A stretch of DNA of 63,331 nt, from contig JAOAGY010000027.1 in NCBI GenBank assembly GCA_026415505.1, positions 1 to 63,331 of the forward strand. The letters are read 5' to 3'. The translations under genes and the position numbers were made by a program. Under the pieces are notes generated by a model that was given only the letters and a program-made list of their open reading frames with translations, was not told where the DNA came from and searched no databases. Position 1 is the first letter of the stretch, and the number at the start of each line of letters is the position of its first letter. This DNA comes from Chlorobiota bacterium. GTDB taxonomy: Bacteria; Bacteroidota; Ignavibacteria; Kapaibacteriales; NICIL-2. Of the stretch, positions 33,964-42,764 are shown one piece after another.

Positions 33964-35681
33964 TGACGACACACCGCTCGTTCGATACGTTCGACCAATT
34001 GCCCTACCAGCGTCCCGACTACGACACGTTTGCCGTGCAGTGGAACGAGCTGCTCGATCGCTTCCGCACTGCGGCGAGCGCCGAGGAGCAGTCCGACATG
34101 CTCGGTACGATGAACGCAATGCGTGCCGAACTCGATACGGCTGCGACGATCGTTTCGATTCGCCATTCGTGCGATACGAGCGATCGGTTCTACAGCGACG
34201 AGCAGAAGTACATGGACACGATCCGCCCGCTCGTCGCCGAGCACGTCAACGATCTTTACCGCGCGCTCATCGCATCGCCCTATCGCGACCAGTTGACGCA
34301 GCGTTGGGGCGTGCAGCTTTTTCGTATCGCAGAAATGTCCGTGCGCTGCCAGTCGCCGGAAGTCATCGAGCTGCTTCAGCGTGAAAACGAACTGGCGACC
34401 GAATACCAGAAGCTGCTCGCATCGGCAGAGATACCGTTCGATGGCAAGACGCTGAACCTATCGAGCATCGTGCCGTACCTGCAGCACACCGATCGCGCGG
34501 TGCGACGCGCTGCGTCGGAAGCCAAATGGGAATTTTTCCGCACTAACGCCGACGAGCTCGATCGGCTCTACGACGAACTCGTCCGCGTGCGAACCGATAT
34601 TGCCCGGCGCTTGGGGTATGGCTCGTTCACTGAGCTGGGCTATATGCGGATGCTCCGTTCCGACTACACCGCTGCCGATGTCGCGCGGTATCGCCAGTAC
34701 GTGCTTCGACACATCGTGCCGATCGTCGTGCGGCTGCGCCAGCGTCAAGCCAAACGGCTCGGACTGGAGCGATTGACGTTCTACGACGAGCCATTGCACT
34801 ACCGCAGCGGCAATGCCACGCCGAAGGGCGATCCCGATTGGATCATCGCCCGTGCCGAGCAGATGTACCAGGAGATGTCGCCCGAAACGCACGAATTCTT
34901 CCAGCTCATGCAGCAGCGTCGTTTGATGGACCTGCTCACACGCCCGCGCAAGGCGACCGGCGGCTACTGCACGTTTTTGCCCGTCTATGGTGTGCCGTTC
35001 ATTTTCGCCAACTTCAACGGCACCGCGCACGATGTGGACGTGCTCACGCACGAGTTCGGTCATGCATTCCAGTGCTACTCCAGTCGCCACCATCCGGCAC
35101 CGGAGTACTGGTTCCCGACCTACGAAGCGTGCGAGATTCACTCGATGAGCATGGAATTTTTCGCCTGGCCGTGGATCAAAAGCTTTTTCGGCGACGACGA
35201 AGACAAGTACCAGTTCCAACACCTCAGTGGGGCGCTGCTGTTTTTGCCGTATGCAGTGCTGGTGGATCACTTCCAACACGAAGTGTACGACAATCCCTCG
35301 ATGACACCCGCCGAGCGCAAGCGCTGCTGGCGCCAGTTGGAGCGACAGTATTTGCCGTTCCGCGACTACGACGGCGACGACTTTCTCGAATCCGGTGTCG
35401 TCTGGCAACAACAGCGACACATCTACGAATCCCCGTTCTACTACATCGACTACGCGTTGGCGCAAGTCTGCGCGTTGCAATTCTGGGTTCGTGCCAAAAC
35501 CGATCGTGCTGGCGCATGGCACGATTACCTGGAACTCTGCCGTGCCGGTGGAACGCGGTCGTTCACCGAGCTTGTCGCATTGGCGAATCTGCGTTCACCG
35601 TTCGACGAGCGGAGTTTCACCGACATCATCGGCGACATCACCGCGCGACTCGACGGCGTGCCCGATTCGCACTTCGATTGA
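33960..35681 (+). CDS. M3-family oligoendopeptidase (PepF-like)
   Basis: The protein has 573 residues and is a zinc metallopeptidase of the M3/oligoendopeptidase F group, which hydrolyses short peptides in the cytoplasm; no signal peptide is seen. The zinc motif is in DVLTHEFGHAFQ (HExxH), with the third ligand in the downstream TYEACEIHSMSMEF. Other landmarks are GGYCTFLPVYGVPFIFANFN and ESPFYYIDYALAQV. Length and motif spacing are normal for the family. It overlaps the isocitrate dehydrogenase stop, so the two are co-translated, though no functional link is evident. Confidence 0.92.
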   Translation: MMTTHRSFDTFDQLPYQRPDYDTFAVQWNELLDRFRTAASAEEQSDMLGTMNAMRAELDTAATIVSIRHSCDTSDRFYSDEQKYMDTIRPLVAEHVNDLYRALIASPYRDQLTQRWGVQLFRIAEMSVRCQSPEVIELLQRENELATEYQKLLASAEIPFDGKTLNLSSIVPYLQHTDRAVRRAASEAKWEFFRTNADELDRLYDELVRVRTDIARRLGYGSFTELGYMRMLRSDYTAADVARYRQYVLRHIVPIVVRLRQRQAKRLGLERLTFYDEPLHYRSGNATPKGDPDWIIARAEQMYQEMSPETHEFFQLMQQRRLMDLLTRPRKATGGYCTFLPVYGVPFIFANFNGTAHDVDVLTHEFGHAFQCYSSRHHPAPEYWFPTYEACEIHSMSMEFFAWPWIKSFFGDDEDKYQFQHLSGALLFLPYAVLVDHFQHEVYDNPSMTPAERKRCWRQLERQYLPFRDYDGDDFLESGVVWQQQRHIYESPFYYIDYALAQVCALQFWVRAKTDRAGAWHDYLELCRAGGTRSFTELVALANLRSPFDERSFTDIIGDITARLDGVPDSHFD

Positions 35682-35699
35682 TCGAAACCGGTCTTGGCG

Positions 35700-36434
35700 A
35701 TGGAAAAATTTCTCGTTATCGACATCGAAACCTCGCCGCTCGAGTGGGAGAGCTTCGACGAAGCTCAGCAGGCGTACTTGCTGGCACGTGCTGAAACGCC
35801 GGAGGAACAGGAGGAACGGAAAAAACAAATGGCGCTGGCTCCGCTGACGGGATTCGTGGTGTGCATCGGTTTGTACTTGGTCGAGCGCGAAGGCGAAACG
35901 GTCACCGAACGCAAGCGCGTGTGTTTGATGAACGACCGCAGCGATGCCGAGCGTCCCGGTGAGACGACCGAGCTGGAGCACGGCGGCAAGCTCTACGTGT
36001 ACAGCGAGCGAGCGATCCTTCGCGACTTTTGGAACTACCTGCGCACAGACGAGTGCCGCGGCGCGCATTACATCACCTTCAACGGTCGCATGTTCGATTT
36101 TCCGTTCCTGATGCTGCGTTCGGCGGTTCTCGGCGTGCGTCCGTCGGAGAACTTGCTGCGAGGAACGCGCTACAGCTACGATCACCACACCGACTTGCTC
36201 GACGAATTCACGTTCTACATGCCGCAATCGGTCGGTGCGACGCGGCGATACAACCTCGATTTTTTGACGAAAGCGTTCGGCATCGAATCACCGAAAAGCC
36301 ACGGCGTGGACGGCACGAAAGTCGCCGCACTCTATGCCGCAGCGGAATACAAAACGATCGCCGAATATTGCCTTGCGGACGTCGTCGCTACGTGGCATCT
36401 TTACCAGGTGTGGGAGCGCTATCTGAAGTTTTAG
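35700..36434 (+). CDS. Stand-alone DnaQ/PolB-like 3'-5' exonuclease
   Basis: The protein has 244 residues with an RNase H-like exonuclease fold. Motifs are FLVIDIETSPLEW (Asp/Glu of ExoI), YITFNGRMFDFPFLM (Asp of ExoII) and [16 protein letters not shown] (Asp of ExoIII-type, with DV in place of the common Y..D). It resembles predicted exonucleases associated with PolB-like domains. No polymerase domain is attached. ATG 35700 is used instead of the upstream TTG. Its 3' end overlaps the convergent YihY gene by 47 bases. Confidence 0.8.
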   Translation: MEKFLVIDIETSPLEWESFDEAQQAYLLARAETPEEQEERKKQMALAPLTGFVVCIGLYLVEREGETVTERKRVCLMNDRSDAERPGETTELEHGGKLYVYSERAILRDFWNYLRTDECRGAHYITFNGRMFDFPFLMLRSAVLGVRPSENLLRGTRYSYDHHTDLLDEFTFYMPQSVGATRRYNLDFLTKAFGIESPKSHGVDGTKVAALYAAAEYKTIAEYCLADVVATWHLYQVWERYLKF

Positions 36435-37353
36435 CGGCGACCTGTTCCCACCAATATTCGGCAGCTTCGGCAGCCGCGAGCACGATGAGCGCCGTGTAGT
36501 ACATCCACAGCGCCGCGACGACGACGAGCGAAAACGTGCCGTACACTGCGCCGAGAGAGCGAGCGTGTTCGATGTACACCGTGAACCCAAAGCGCGCGAT
36601 TTCCCACAGTATCAGCGCAACGATACTGGCACGCACGATGAGCGGCACCGGTTGCGGACGGCTCGGCACGAAATGGTAGAGCAAATACACGATCGCGAAC
36701 GCGGCGATGAAATTCGCGCCGAAGCTGAGCCAACCGGAAATGTGCAGCCGATCGAGCAGCGGTATAGCTTCGGTCAAATTCGAACTGAGGAGCGACACCA
36801 GCGGCGTTACGAGCAACATCACAACGACGACGGCAACCAGCACGAGCGTCAGCAGCAAATCGCGCAGCTTGTACCACACAAACGACCCCGGCGTCGGGAT
36901 GCTGAAGATTGCATTGAGCGCCGTCCGCAGCGAACTCAGAAGCGCCGATGCCATCCACAGCAGCACAGCTACGGCGACGATCGTCGCGGTCAGTGCATAG
37001 GTGCGAACGCGATCGAGTTCTGCAACGAGCCGATCGAGCAACGAAGCGATGTGCTGTGTCGGTGGGAGCGCCTCCGCGATGGCGTCGGTGACAGTAGTGC
37101 GGACAAGCTCCGGCGGCAGCAGCATCGAAGCCACCACGATCACCAGACCGAGGAGCGGCAACACGCACAGCAGCATGTTGAAAGCGATGCCTGCTGCCAA
37201 CAGAAAGACGTGTTGCTGCTCCAAGCGATCGGTGATGGCTTCGATATGACGCCACCCCGTGCGTGCGACGCGCCCGATGGTGTCGCGCAGTCGCCGCTCA
37301 CCGCCCGACGATGCGGAGGTAGTTGTCTTCGACTTTTTCCCAGTTGACGACAT
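36388..37353 (-). CDS. YihY/BrkB family inner-membrane protein
   Basis: About 321 residues with six hydrophobic segments, as in the YihY/BrkB family: [89 protein letters not shown] and [20 protein letters not shown]. The family motif [15 protein letters not shown] is present. The function of the family is not settled. The start is set at ATG 37353, which overlaps the superoxide dismutase 3' end by 56 bases; no later start exists before the conserved part. The tail overlaps the convergent exonuclease gene. Confidence 0.82.
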   Translation of the reverse strand: MSSTGKKSKTTTSASSGGERRLRDTIGRVARTGWRHIEAITDRLEQQHVFLLAAGIAFNMLLCVLPLLGLVIVVASMLLPPELVRTTVTDAIAEALPPTQHIASLLDRLVAELDRVRTYALTATIVAVAVLLWMASALLSSLRTALNAIFSIPTPGSFVWYKLRDLLLTLVLVAVVVVMLLVTPLVSLLSSNLTEAIPLLDRLHISGWLSFGANFIAAFAIVYLLYHFVPSRPQPVPLIVRASIVALILWEIARFGFTVYIEHARSLGAVYGTFSLVVVAALWMYYTALIVLAAAEAAEYWWEQVAAKTSDSAPTPGKDAT

Positions 37354-37999
37354 TCCACCAGGCTTTGATGTAGTCCGCGCGGCGGTTTTGGTACTTGAGG
37401 TAGTAGGCATGCTCCCACACGTCGATGCCCATGATGGGAGTGACACCCCATGGCGTGAGTTTGTGCTGATTTTCTGCTTGGAGAATGATTAGTCGCCCAT
37501 CGCTGGGACGCACGTGGAGCAGTGCCCAACCGCTTCCTTCGACTGCCGCTGCTGCAGCGCTGAAATGCGCGCGAAATGCCTCGACCGATCCGAAACTGTC
37601 TTTGAGCGCCGCTTCCAATTTGGAAGGAATCTTCCCGCCGCCGCCTTTGTTTGCCGGTGCCATGATTTGCCAGAACATCGAGTGCAAAAAGTGTCCGCCG
37701 CCATTGAAGGCTGCTTTTTTCGACCAATACTCGATGGTGGTGTAGTCGCCGCTGCTGCGCGCTTTGGCAAGTTCGGCTTCGGCTTTGTTGAGACCGTCCA
37801 CGTATGCCTGGTGATGCTTGGAGTGGTGAATCTCCATCGTTTTGGCGTCGATGTAGGGCTCCAGCGCATCGTAGGGGTAGGGAAGCGGCGGCAATGTATG
37901 CTGTGGCGCAGGCGCATCTCCTGCGGAAGCAATCGTCGGTTGTACTGCCAGTGCAGCGCCTGCTGCTATACCGAGTTCGACGAACTCACGGCGGTTCAT
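37298..37999 (-). CDS. sodA: Fe/Mn superoxide dismutase with Tat signal
   Basis: The protein has 233 residues, versus ~200 for the cytoplasmic enzyme. It converts superoxide to hydrogen peroxide and oxygen. Metal ligands are seen in [21 protein letters not shown] and [13 protein letters not shown]. The extra ~35 N-terminal residues, [19 protein letters not shown] then QPTIASA, form a twin-arginine-type signal, so the folded enzyme is probably exported to the periplasm. Fe versus Mn cannot be assigned safely. It follows rluB by 27 bases and its end overlaps yihY, in a minus-strand operon starting with glycosyltransferase 9. Confidence 0.93.
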   Translation of the reverse strand: MNRREFVELGIAAGAALAVQPTIASAGDAPAPQHTLPPLPYPYDALEPYIDAKTMEIHHSKHHQAYVDGLNKAEAELAKARSSGDYTTIEYWSKKAAFNGGGHFLHSMFWQIMAPANKGGGGKIPSKLEAALKDSFGSVEAFRAHFSAAAAAVEGSGWALLHVRPSDGRLIILQAENQHKLTPWGVTPIMGIDVWEHAYYLKYQNRRADYIKAWWNVVNWEKVEDNYLRIVGR

Positions 38000-38026
38000 T
38001 GCTCGATGGTAACCGATAGTGAAACA

Positions 38027-38779
38027 TCACGAAAGACCGACCAACTTTCGCAGCGAAAGTACTTCCTGACGCGTCAAATGCCGATACTCGCCGCGCGCCA
38101 AACTGCGGACGGTGATCGTGCCGTAGCGGCTGCGATGGAGTTTGCGAACCTCGTAGCCGAAATGCTCGAACAACCGCCGCACCTCGCGATTTTTCCCTTC
38201 GCGCAGAACGATGCACACCTGACGTGCGTCCGACGGTGAAATGATCACTTCTGCCGGACCGGTCGTTTCGTCGTCGAGCCGGACGCCGCGCGCAATCTCG
38301 GCTGCATGGCGCGCCTCGAGCGGCTTGTCGAGTCCGACGATGTATTCCCGTTCGACGCCGTATCGCGGATGAGTCAGCCGTGCTGCCAGCTCGCCGTCGT
38401 TGGTCAGCAGCAGCACCCCTGTGGTGTTGCGATCGAGCCGACCGACCGGATAAAGGCGCGTTTTGAGCGGAACCAGATCGAGCACCGTTTTGCGACCGCG
38501 CTCGTCGCTGGTTGTGGTGATGTAGTCCTTCGGTTTGTTGAGCACGATGTACGTCAGATGCTTGTACGGCGAGACTGGCTTGCCTTCGACGGTGACCAGA
38601 TCGCCGGGGTGGACTTTCGTTCCCAGTTCGGTGACGATGCGACCGTTGACCTTCACCGCACCGCGCGCGATGAGTTCGTCGGCTTTGCGACGCGATGCGA
38701 TGCCGGCGTCGGCGAGAAACTTGTTGAGCCGGACGAGCTGCTGTTCGTGTTCGGGCGACTGTTGCGAAGTGATTTTCAT
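38027..38779 (-). CDS. rluB: 23S rRNA pseudouridine synthase RluB-like
   Basis: The protein has 250 residues. The N-terminal S4 domain (VRLNKFLADAGIASRRKADE) binds RNA. The catalytic domain carries the active-site Asp in LYPVGRLDRNTTGVLLLTNDG, preceded by YIVLNKPKDYITT and followed by REGKNREVRRLFEHFGY. The RluB/RsuA/RluE/RluF subfamily modifies rRNA; RluB in the large subunit is the most likely. The start overlaps the glycosyltransferase stop by four bases (ATGA). Confidence 0.9.
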   Translation of the reverse strand: MKITSQQSPEHEQQLVRLNKFLADAGIASRRKADELIARGAVKVNGRIVTELGTKVHPGDLVTVEGKPVSPYKHLTYIVLNKPKDYITTTSDERGRKTVLDLVPLKTRLYPVGRLDRNTTGVLLLTNDGELAARLTHPRYGVEREYIVGLDKPLEARHAAEIARGVRLDDETTGPAEVIISPSDARQVCIVLREGKNREVRRLFEHFGYEVRKLHRSRYGTITVRSLARGEYRHLTRQEVLSLRKLVGLS

Positions 38780-39801
38780 CGGGTCCTTTGTTCGATGGCG
38801 ATGCGAGCACGCTCAAAGACGTCTTCTGCGGTGATCGAGTGCATGCATTCGAGCGTGCCGCGAGGGCAGCGCCGCCGTCCGTGATCGGTGCACGGACGAC
38901 ACGGGAGCGCCGGCGGCTCGGCGACAGCCGAGCCTGGTGCACGTGGCGCAAAGCCGAACTCTGGAACGGTCGAACCGAAGATCGTCACGGTCGGACATGC
39001 CGCAAGCGTCGCCAGATGCGTTGGCGCACTGTCGTTGGCGATCAGCACCGAACACGAGCGCAAGAATGCCACCGTCGCTGCCGGATCGAGCGCGCCGGCG
39101 AGGCTGAGTGCACCGGTTGTTGCCGCCAGTTGTTCGCACAAAGCGACATCGGCAGGACCGCCGATGAAGACGACCGCTGCACCATCGCGGCGGAATCGCT
39201 CCGCGACGTCGGCGAAACGTTCTCGGAGCCACCGCTTGGTTTCCCACACTGCTCCCGGAGCGATGGCAACGATCGGGCGTCCGTTGCAGCGCTGGTGCGC
39301 AGCGGCGAGCTGATCCTGCTGCCGAGCGTCGAGACGGAGTTCGAGCGGCACATCGAACCCCGGCGGTTCGATGCCCAGAGCTTCGATCAATGCGGCGTTG
39401 CGTTCGATTTCGTGCTGGTCTCTGCGGTACGTGGCGCGATGCGTCAGCAAAGATGCACCCGTTGCTGTGTCGAAACCGACGCGAACGCTTGCTCTGCTTG
39501 CGAAAGCCACCAGCGCAGTTCGGATGCTGCGTTGCAGGCAGAATGCGATCTCGACGCCTTGCTGCCGCAGTCGAGTCGCCATGCGAAAGATGCCGCCCAG
39601 ACCGCGATCGCGTCCGCGTTTGTCGAACACCAGCACCTGGCTGATGGCGGGGTTGGCGCGTGCGAGCAGCTCTCCATCGGGACGGCAGACGAACAGAACG
39701 CGGGCTTCGGGAAATGCACGGCGAACCTGGTCGGCGAAGATCATGCTGAGCGCGGTATCGCCCAGAAACGCTGTTTGAACGATTGCGATCGTGGTCGGCA
39801 T
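38776..39801 (-). CDS. Glycosyltransferase family 9 (heptosyltransferase-like)
   Basis: The protein has 341 residues of the GT9/WaaF type, which usually add heptose to the lipopolysaccharide core from the cytoplasmic face. Landmarks are IAIVQTAFLGDTALSM, FVCRPDGELLARANP, CLQRSIRTALVAFAS, PIVAIAPGAVWETKRW, VVFIGGPAD and LIANDSAPTHLATLAACPTV. The tail has a CRPCTDHGRRRCPRGTLECM stretch also seen in heptosyltransferase II relatives. It is the promoter-proximal gene of the minus-strand rluB-sod-yihY run and is divergent from the kynurenine-branch genes across 72 bases. Confidence 0.9.
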   Translation of the reverse strand: MPTTIAIVQTAFLGDTALSMIFADQVRRAFPEARVLFVCRPDGELLARANPAISQVLVFDKRGRDRGLGGIFRMATRLRQQGVEIAFCLQRSIRTALVAFASRASVRVGFDTATGASLLTHRATYRRDQHEIERNAALIEALGIEPPGFDVPLELRLDARQQDQLAAAHQRCNGRPIVAIAPGAVWETKRWLRERFADVAERFRRDGAAVVFIGGPADVALCEQLAATTGALSLAGALDPAATVAFLRSCSVLIANDSAPTHLATLAACPTVTIFGSTVPEFGFAPRAPGSAVAEPPALPCRPCTDHGRRRCPRGTLECMHSITAEDVFERARIAIEQRTR

Positions 39802-39873
39802 GGCACGCGCAATTTACACTCGGTGCGGTTTGTAATTTGCAGCCGGCATGTTCCACATTCTCTCTCCGCACCG

Positions 39874-40401
39874 ATGGCAGTCGCAGCACCGATCGATTTC
39901 ATGAAGTGGATCGACGAGCATCGCCACCTGCTCAAACCGCCCGTTGGGAACCAGTGCATCTACGACAGCGGTGATTTCATCGTGATGGTCGTCGGTGGTC
40001 CGAACTCGCGCAAGGACTACCACTACGACGAAGGAGAAGAGCTGTTCTACCAGATCGAAGGCGACATCACGGTGAAAATCATCGACGACGGCAGACCGCG
40101 CGACATTCACATTCGGCAAGGCGAAATGTTCTTGCTCCCGGCACGCGTGCCGCATTCGCCCCAGCGTGGTGCGAACACCGTCGGGCTCGTGATCGAACGC
40201 AAACGCCGTCCAGACGAACTCGATGGCTTCATGTGGTTCTGCGAGCAGTGCGGCGAGAAACTCTACGAAGAATTTCTGCACGTGTCGGACATCGTCAAAC
40301 AATTGCCGCCGATCTTCGAGCGATTCTACGGTAGCATCGAAAACCGCACGTGCAAGCGTTGCGGCGCTGTGATGGAGCCACCGACACCACCGAAAGCCTG
40401 A
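39874..40401 (+). CDS. nbaC: 3-hydroxyanthranilate 3,4-dioxygenase
   Basis: The protein has 175 residues, the bacterial cupin-type enzyme that opens the ring of 3-hydroxyanthranilate to 2-amino-3-carboxymuconate semialdehyde in tryptophan (kynurenine) breakdown or quinolinate synthesis. Landmarks are VGGPNSRKDYHYDEGEELFY (His and Glu ligands), FLLPARVPHSPQR (third His) and the two Cys pairs of the bacterial rubredoxin-like site, CEQCGEK and CKRCG. It is followed nine bases later by the enzyme for the next step. No other kynurenine genes are in the window. Confidence 0.93.
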   Translation: MAVAAPIDFMKWIDEHRHLLKPPVGNQCIYDSGDFIVMVVGGPNSRKDYHYDEGEELFYQIEGDITVKIIDDGRPRDIHIRQGEMFLLPARVPHSPQRGANTVGLVIERKRRPDELDGFMWFCEQCGEKLYEEFLHVSDIVKQLPPIFERFYGSIENRTCKRCGAVMEPPTPPKA

Positions 40402-40410
40402 CGGCGAGCG

Positions 40411-41490
40411 ATGGTGAAAATCGACATTCACGCGCACATCATGCCCGAACGCTGGGAGCCACTCCACGAGCGCTTCGGCTACGGTGGCTTCATCGTCATG
40501 GATCACTACCGCGACGGCGCCGCACGAATGATGCGCGACGACGGTACCTTCTTCCGCGAGGTCGGTCGCAATGCATGGGACCCCGCTGCGATCGTCGCGG
40601 ACATGGATCGTCACGGCGTGGACGTGATGGTTCTCTGCACGGTGCCGGTGCTTTTTTACTACTGGGCAAAACCGGAACATACGCTCCAGTGGGCGCGGTT
40701 CGTCAACGACCACTTGGCATCGGTCGTGCGGCAATATCCGGATCGGTTCATTGCGCTGGGAACAGTGCCGCTGCAGGATACCGCGCTGGCGATCGCCGAG
40801 ATGGAACGATGCGTGCGCGAGCTTGGCATGCCGGGACTCGAAATCGGCTCGAACGTCAACGGTGTCAATCTCGACGACGAGCGACTGTTCCCGTTCTACG
40901 AGGCTGCCGAGTCGCTCGGCTGTGCGCTCTTGGTGCATCCCTGGGATATGCTCGGTGCCGATCGGCTGAGGCGATACTGGGGCGAATGGCTCGTCGGGAT
41001 GCCGGCGGAAACGGCACTGGCGATTCACTCGTGCATTTGCGGTGGTGTCTTCGATCGGTTCCCCCGCTTGCGAATGTTGTTCGCTCATGCCGGCGGCGCG
41101 TTTCCGTTCACGCTCGGTCGTATTTCGCACGGATGGCGCGCTCGACCGGATTTGTGCAACGTCAACAGTGTGCGCGATCCGCGCGAGTATGCCAGGCATT
41201 TCTGGGTGGACAGCATCACCCACGATGCGCGCGCATTCGAATTTCTGCTGAACGTCGTTGGTGCCGATCGTGTCGCGATGGGGAGCGATTATCCGTTCCC
41301 GCTCGGAGACTTGGAGCATGGGCGGTTCATCGAAACGCTTCCGCTGTCCCACGAAACAAAAGAGCGCATCTTTTGGAAGAATGCGCTCGAATTTCTCGGT
41401 CTCGATGCAGCGAGCCTTACCGCTTACGGCAGCATCGCGGCGAGCGAATCGTCTGTACGCACCAGCGGCGACAGCCGCACCAGCGCGTAG
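40411..41490 (+). CDS. nbaD: 2-amino-3-carboxymuconate-6-semialdehyde decarboxylase
   Basis: The protein has 359 residues, an amidohydrolase-fold zinc decarboxylase acting on the product of the preceding gene and diverting flux from quinolinate to full oxidation. Landmarks are KIDIHAHIMPERW (zinc His pair), GLEIGSNVNGVNLDD, LLVHPWDMLG, HSCICGGVFDRFPRLRMLF, AHAGGAFPFTLGR and GSDYPFPLGDLEHG (catalytic Asp). The C-terminus is ~20 residues longer than the core and overlaps the convergent rlpA gene by 67 bases. Confidence 0.93.
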   Translation: MVKIDIHAHIMPERWEPLHERFGYGGFIVMDHYRDGAARMMRDDGTFFREVGRNAWDPAAIVADMDRHGVDVMVLCTVPVLFYYWAKPEHTLQWARFVNDHLASVVRQYPDRFIALGTVPLQDTALAIAEMERCVRELGMPGLEIGSNVNGVNLDDERLFPFYEAAESLGCALLVHPWDMLGADRLRRYWGEWLVGMPAETALAIHSCICGGVFDRFPRLRMLFAHAGGAFPFTLGRISHGWRARPDLCNVNSVRDPREYARHFWVDSITHDARAFEFLLNVVGADRVAMGSDYPFPLGDLEHGRFIETLPLSHETKERIFWKNALEFLGLDAASLTAYGSIAASESSVRTSGDSRTSA

Positions 41491-42170
41491 TTGAGCGTGG
41501 TTTTGCCCTCGGCATCGGTGCTCGGCAGTACCGCCAATGCCATGTCGCGATCGGCTATGTGCATGCGATGGGCGCGAACTGCCCGGCTGAAGTTGTCGAA
41601 CTGTTCGACGATCGTTACTGCGGTCGGGTCCGCCCAGTACGGTTCATAGCGGATGCCGACAAAGAGCAAAACGAGTGAATCGCGCACCATGTCGTTCGGT
41701 GTGAATCCTTCGGCGCGCACGGTGCCCAGCTGGAGATCGAGGGCATTGGCTGCTGCATACGACAGGTCGAGCACGCGGCGCTTGACGAAGGGTCCGCGGT
41801 CGTTGATTTCGACCAACAAGCACTCGCCGCTTCGGGGATTGGTCACGCGCAGTATCGTGCCGAATGGGAGCTTGCGATGCGCCGCGGTGAATTCGTACAT
41901 GTCGAAACGCTTTCCGTGAGCGGTGCGGCGCCCGTGGAAGGCGTGCGCGTAGTACGATGCGATTCCCTCGAACGACAGCGGAAACGTCGCTTGTTCTATT
42001 TGTGGCGCCGGTGTCGCAACGACGCGAACGTCCTCGCTTGCGGCAGCAATGCTCAGTTTGGAAAGACCGATCACCACTCCGGCGAGTGCGATGAGCGTCG
42101 CTGCGGGGATGCTCACCAGTCGGGCACTGTACCGCGCCCACTGCGAGAGTACCTGCATGGCGCTCTCCAT
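41424..42170 (-). CDS. RlpA-family septal-ring lytic transglycosylase-like protein
   Basis: About 248 residues from ATG 42170 (ATG 42158 is also possible). An N-terminal membrane segment (LVSIPAATLIALAGVVIG) leads to a double-psi beta-barrel domain: GIASYYAHAFHGRRTAHG, FTAAHRKLPFGTILRVTN, CLLVEINDRGPFVKRRVLDL and SYAAANALDL. RlpA proteins cleave glycan strands lacking stem peptides, often at the septum. The C-terminal ~80 residues are unassigned and no SPOR domain is seen. The upstream ATG at 42236 is rejected because it lies above the promoter element at 42207-42215. Confidence 0.85.
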   Translation of the reverse strand: MESAMQVLSQWARYSARLVSIPAATLIALAGVVIGLSKLSIAAASEDVRVVATPAPQIEQATFPLSFEGIASYYAHAFHGRRTAHGKRFDMYEFTAAHRKLPFGTILRVTNPRSGECLLVEINDRGPFVKRRVLDLSYAAANALDLQLGTVRAEGFTPNDMVRDSLVLLFVGIRYEPYWADPTAVTIVEQFDNFSRAVRAHRMHIADRDMALAVLPSTDAEGKTTLNYALVRLSPLVRTDDSLAAMLP

Positions 42171-42206
42171 TGATGAAACTGCTTCGATGCACCCCTTGAG
42201 GGGCAT

Positions 42207-42237
42207 GCAAAGGTACGATATGCACAATGAATGCAAT
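42207..42237 (-). promoter_or_regulatory. Bacteroidota-type promoter for rlpA
   Basis: On the minus strand ATTG (42237-42234) is followed after 18 bases by TACCTTTGC (42215-42207). This fits the -33 TTG / -7 TAnnTTTGC architecture, 36 bases before the ATG. It is the best-formed single-gene promoter in the window. Confidence 0.7.
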
Positions 42238-42322
42238 ATGAACGGCTCGGTGCGCTCGGAAAGGATAGCACCGGTGCGCTGTGTCGCCGAGTCATCATCG
42301 AGCGGGGCATATGTTCTCCGAC

Positions 42323-42713
42323 GTCATGCCGAACTTGGTTCAGCATATCGCGCCTCTACACGTCATGCTGAACTTGGTTCAGCATCTTGAGACCCTGAAC
42401 CACGTTCAGGGTGACGAACGTCGCACTGTCATGCCGAACTTGTTTCGGCATCTTGCTGAGACTCTGAAACAAATTCAGGGTGACGGTGAGGGAACGAGAC
42501 TCCGAAACAAGTTCGGGGTGACATGCTTTGGCGATGAGTGCATCTCCCATCTGTCATGCTGAACTTGATTCAGCATCTTGAGACCCTGAACCACGTTCAG
42601 GGTGACGAATGTTGCACTGTCATGCCGAACTTGTTTCGGCATCTTGCTGAGACTCTGAAACAAATTCAGGGTGACGGTGAGGGGACGAGACTCCAAAGCA
42701 AGTTCGGGGTGAT
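42323..42713. repeat. Palindromic interspersed repeat island with 191-base tandem duplication
   Basis: The 594-base gap between rlpA and purH holds at least five copies of a palindromic element of the form GTCATGCTGAACTTGnTTCA / TGAAnnnnGTTCAGGGTGAC. Copies start at 42323 (partial), 42362, 42428, 42553 and 42619, with half copies near 42496-42523 and 42689-42713. The block 42362-42523 recurs at 42553-42713 with a 191-base period, so it duplicated as a unit. Each copy can fold into hairpins. Such elements are known between genes in many bacterial phyla. Small frames reading through them are not genes. Confidence 0.9.
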
Positions 42714-42764
42714 GTAGTGGAAGGATGAGTACTCTCATGCGACTGCATAGAGCTTCGGCCGCGT

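Noticed and set aside
42281-42738. Small frames reading CHPELVSESRS-like peptides, and a possible CRISPR array
   Set aside because: The frames are translations of a palindromic DNA repeat. Repeats and gaps are irregular and the 'spacers' themselves repeat, so it is neither coding nor CRISPR.
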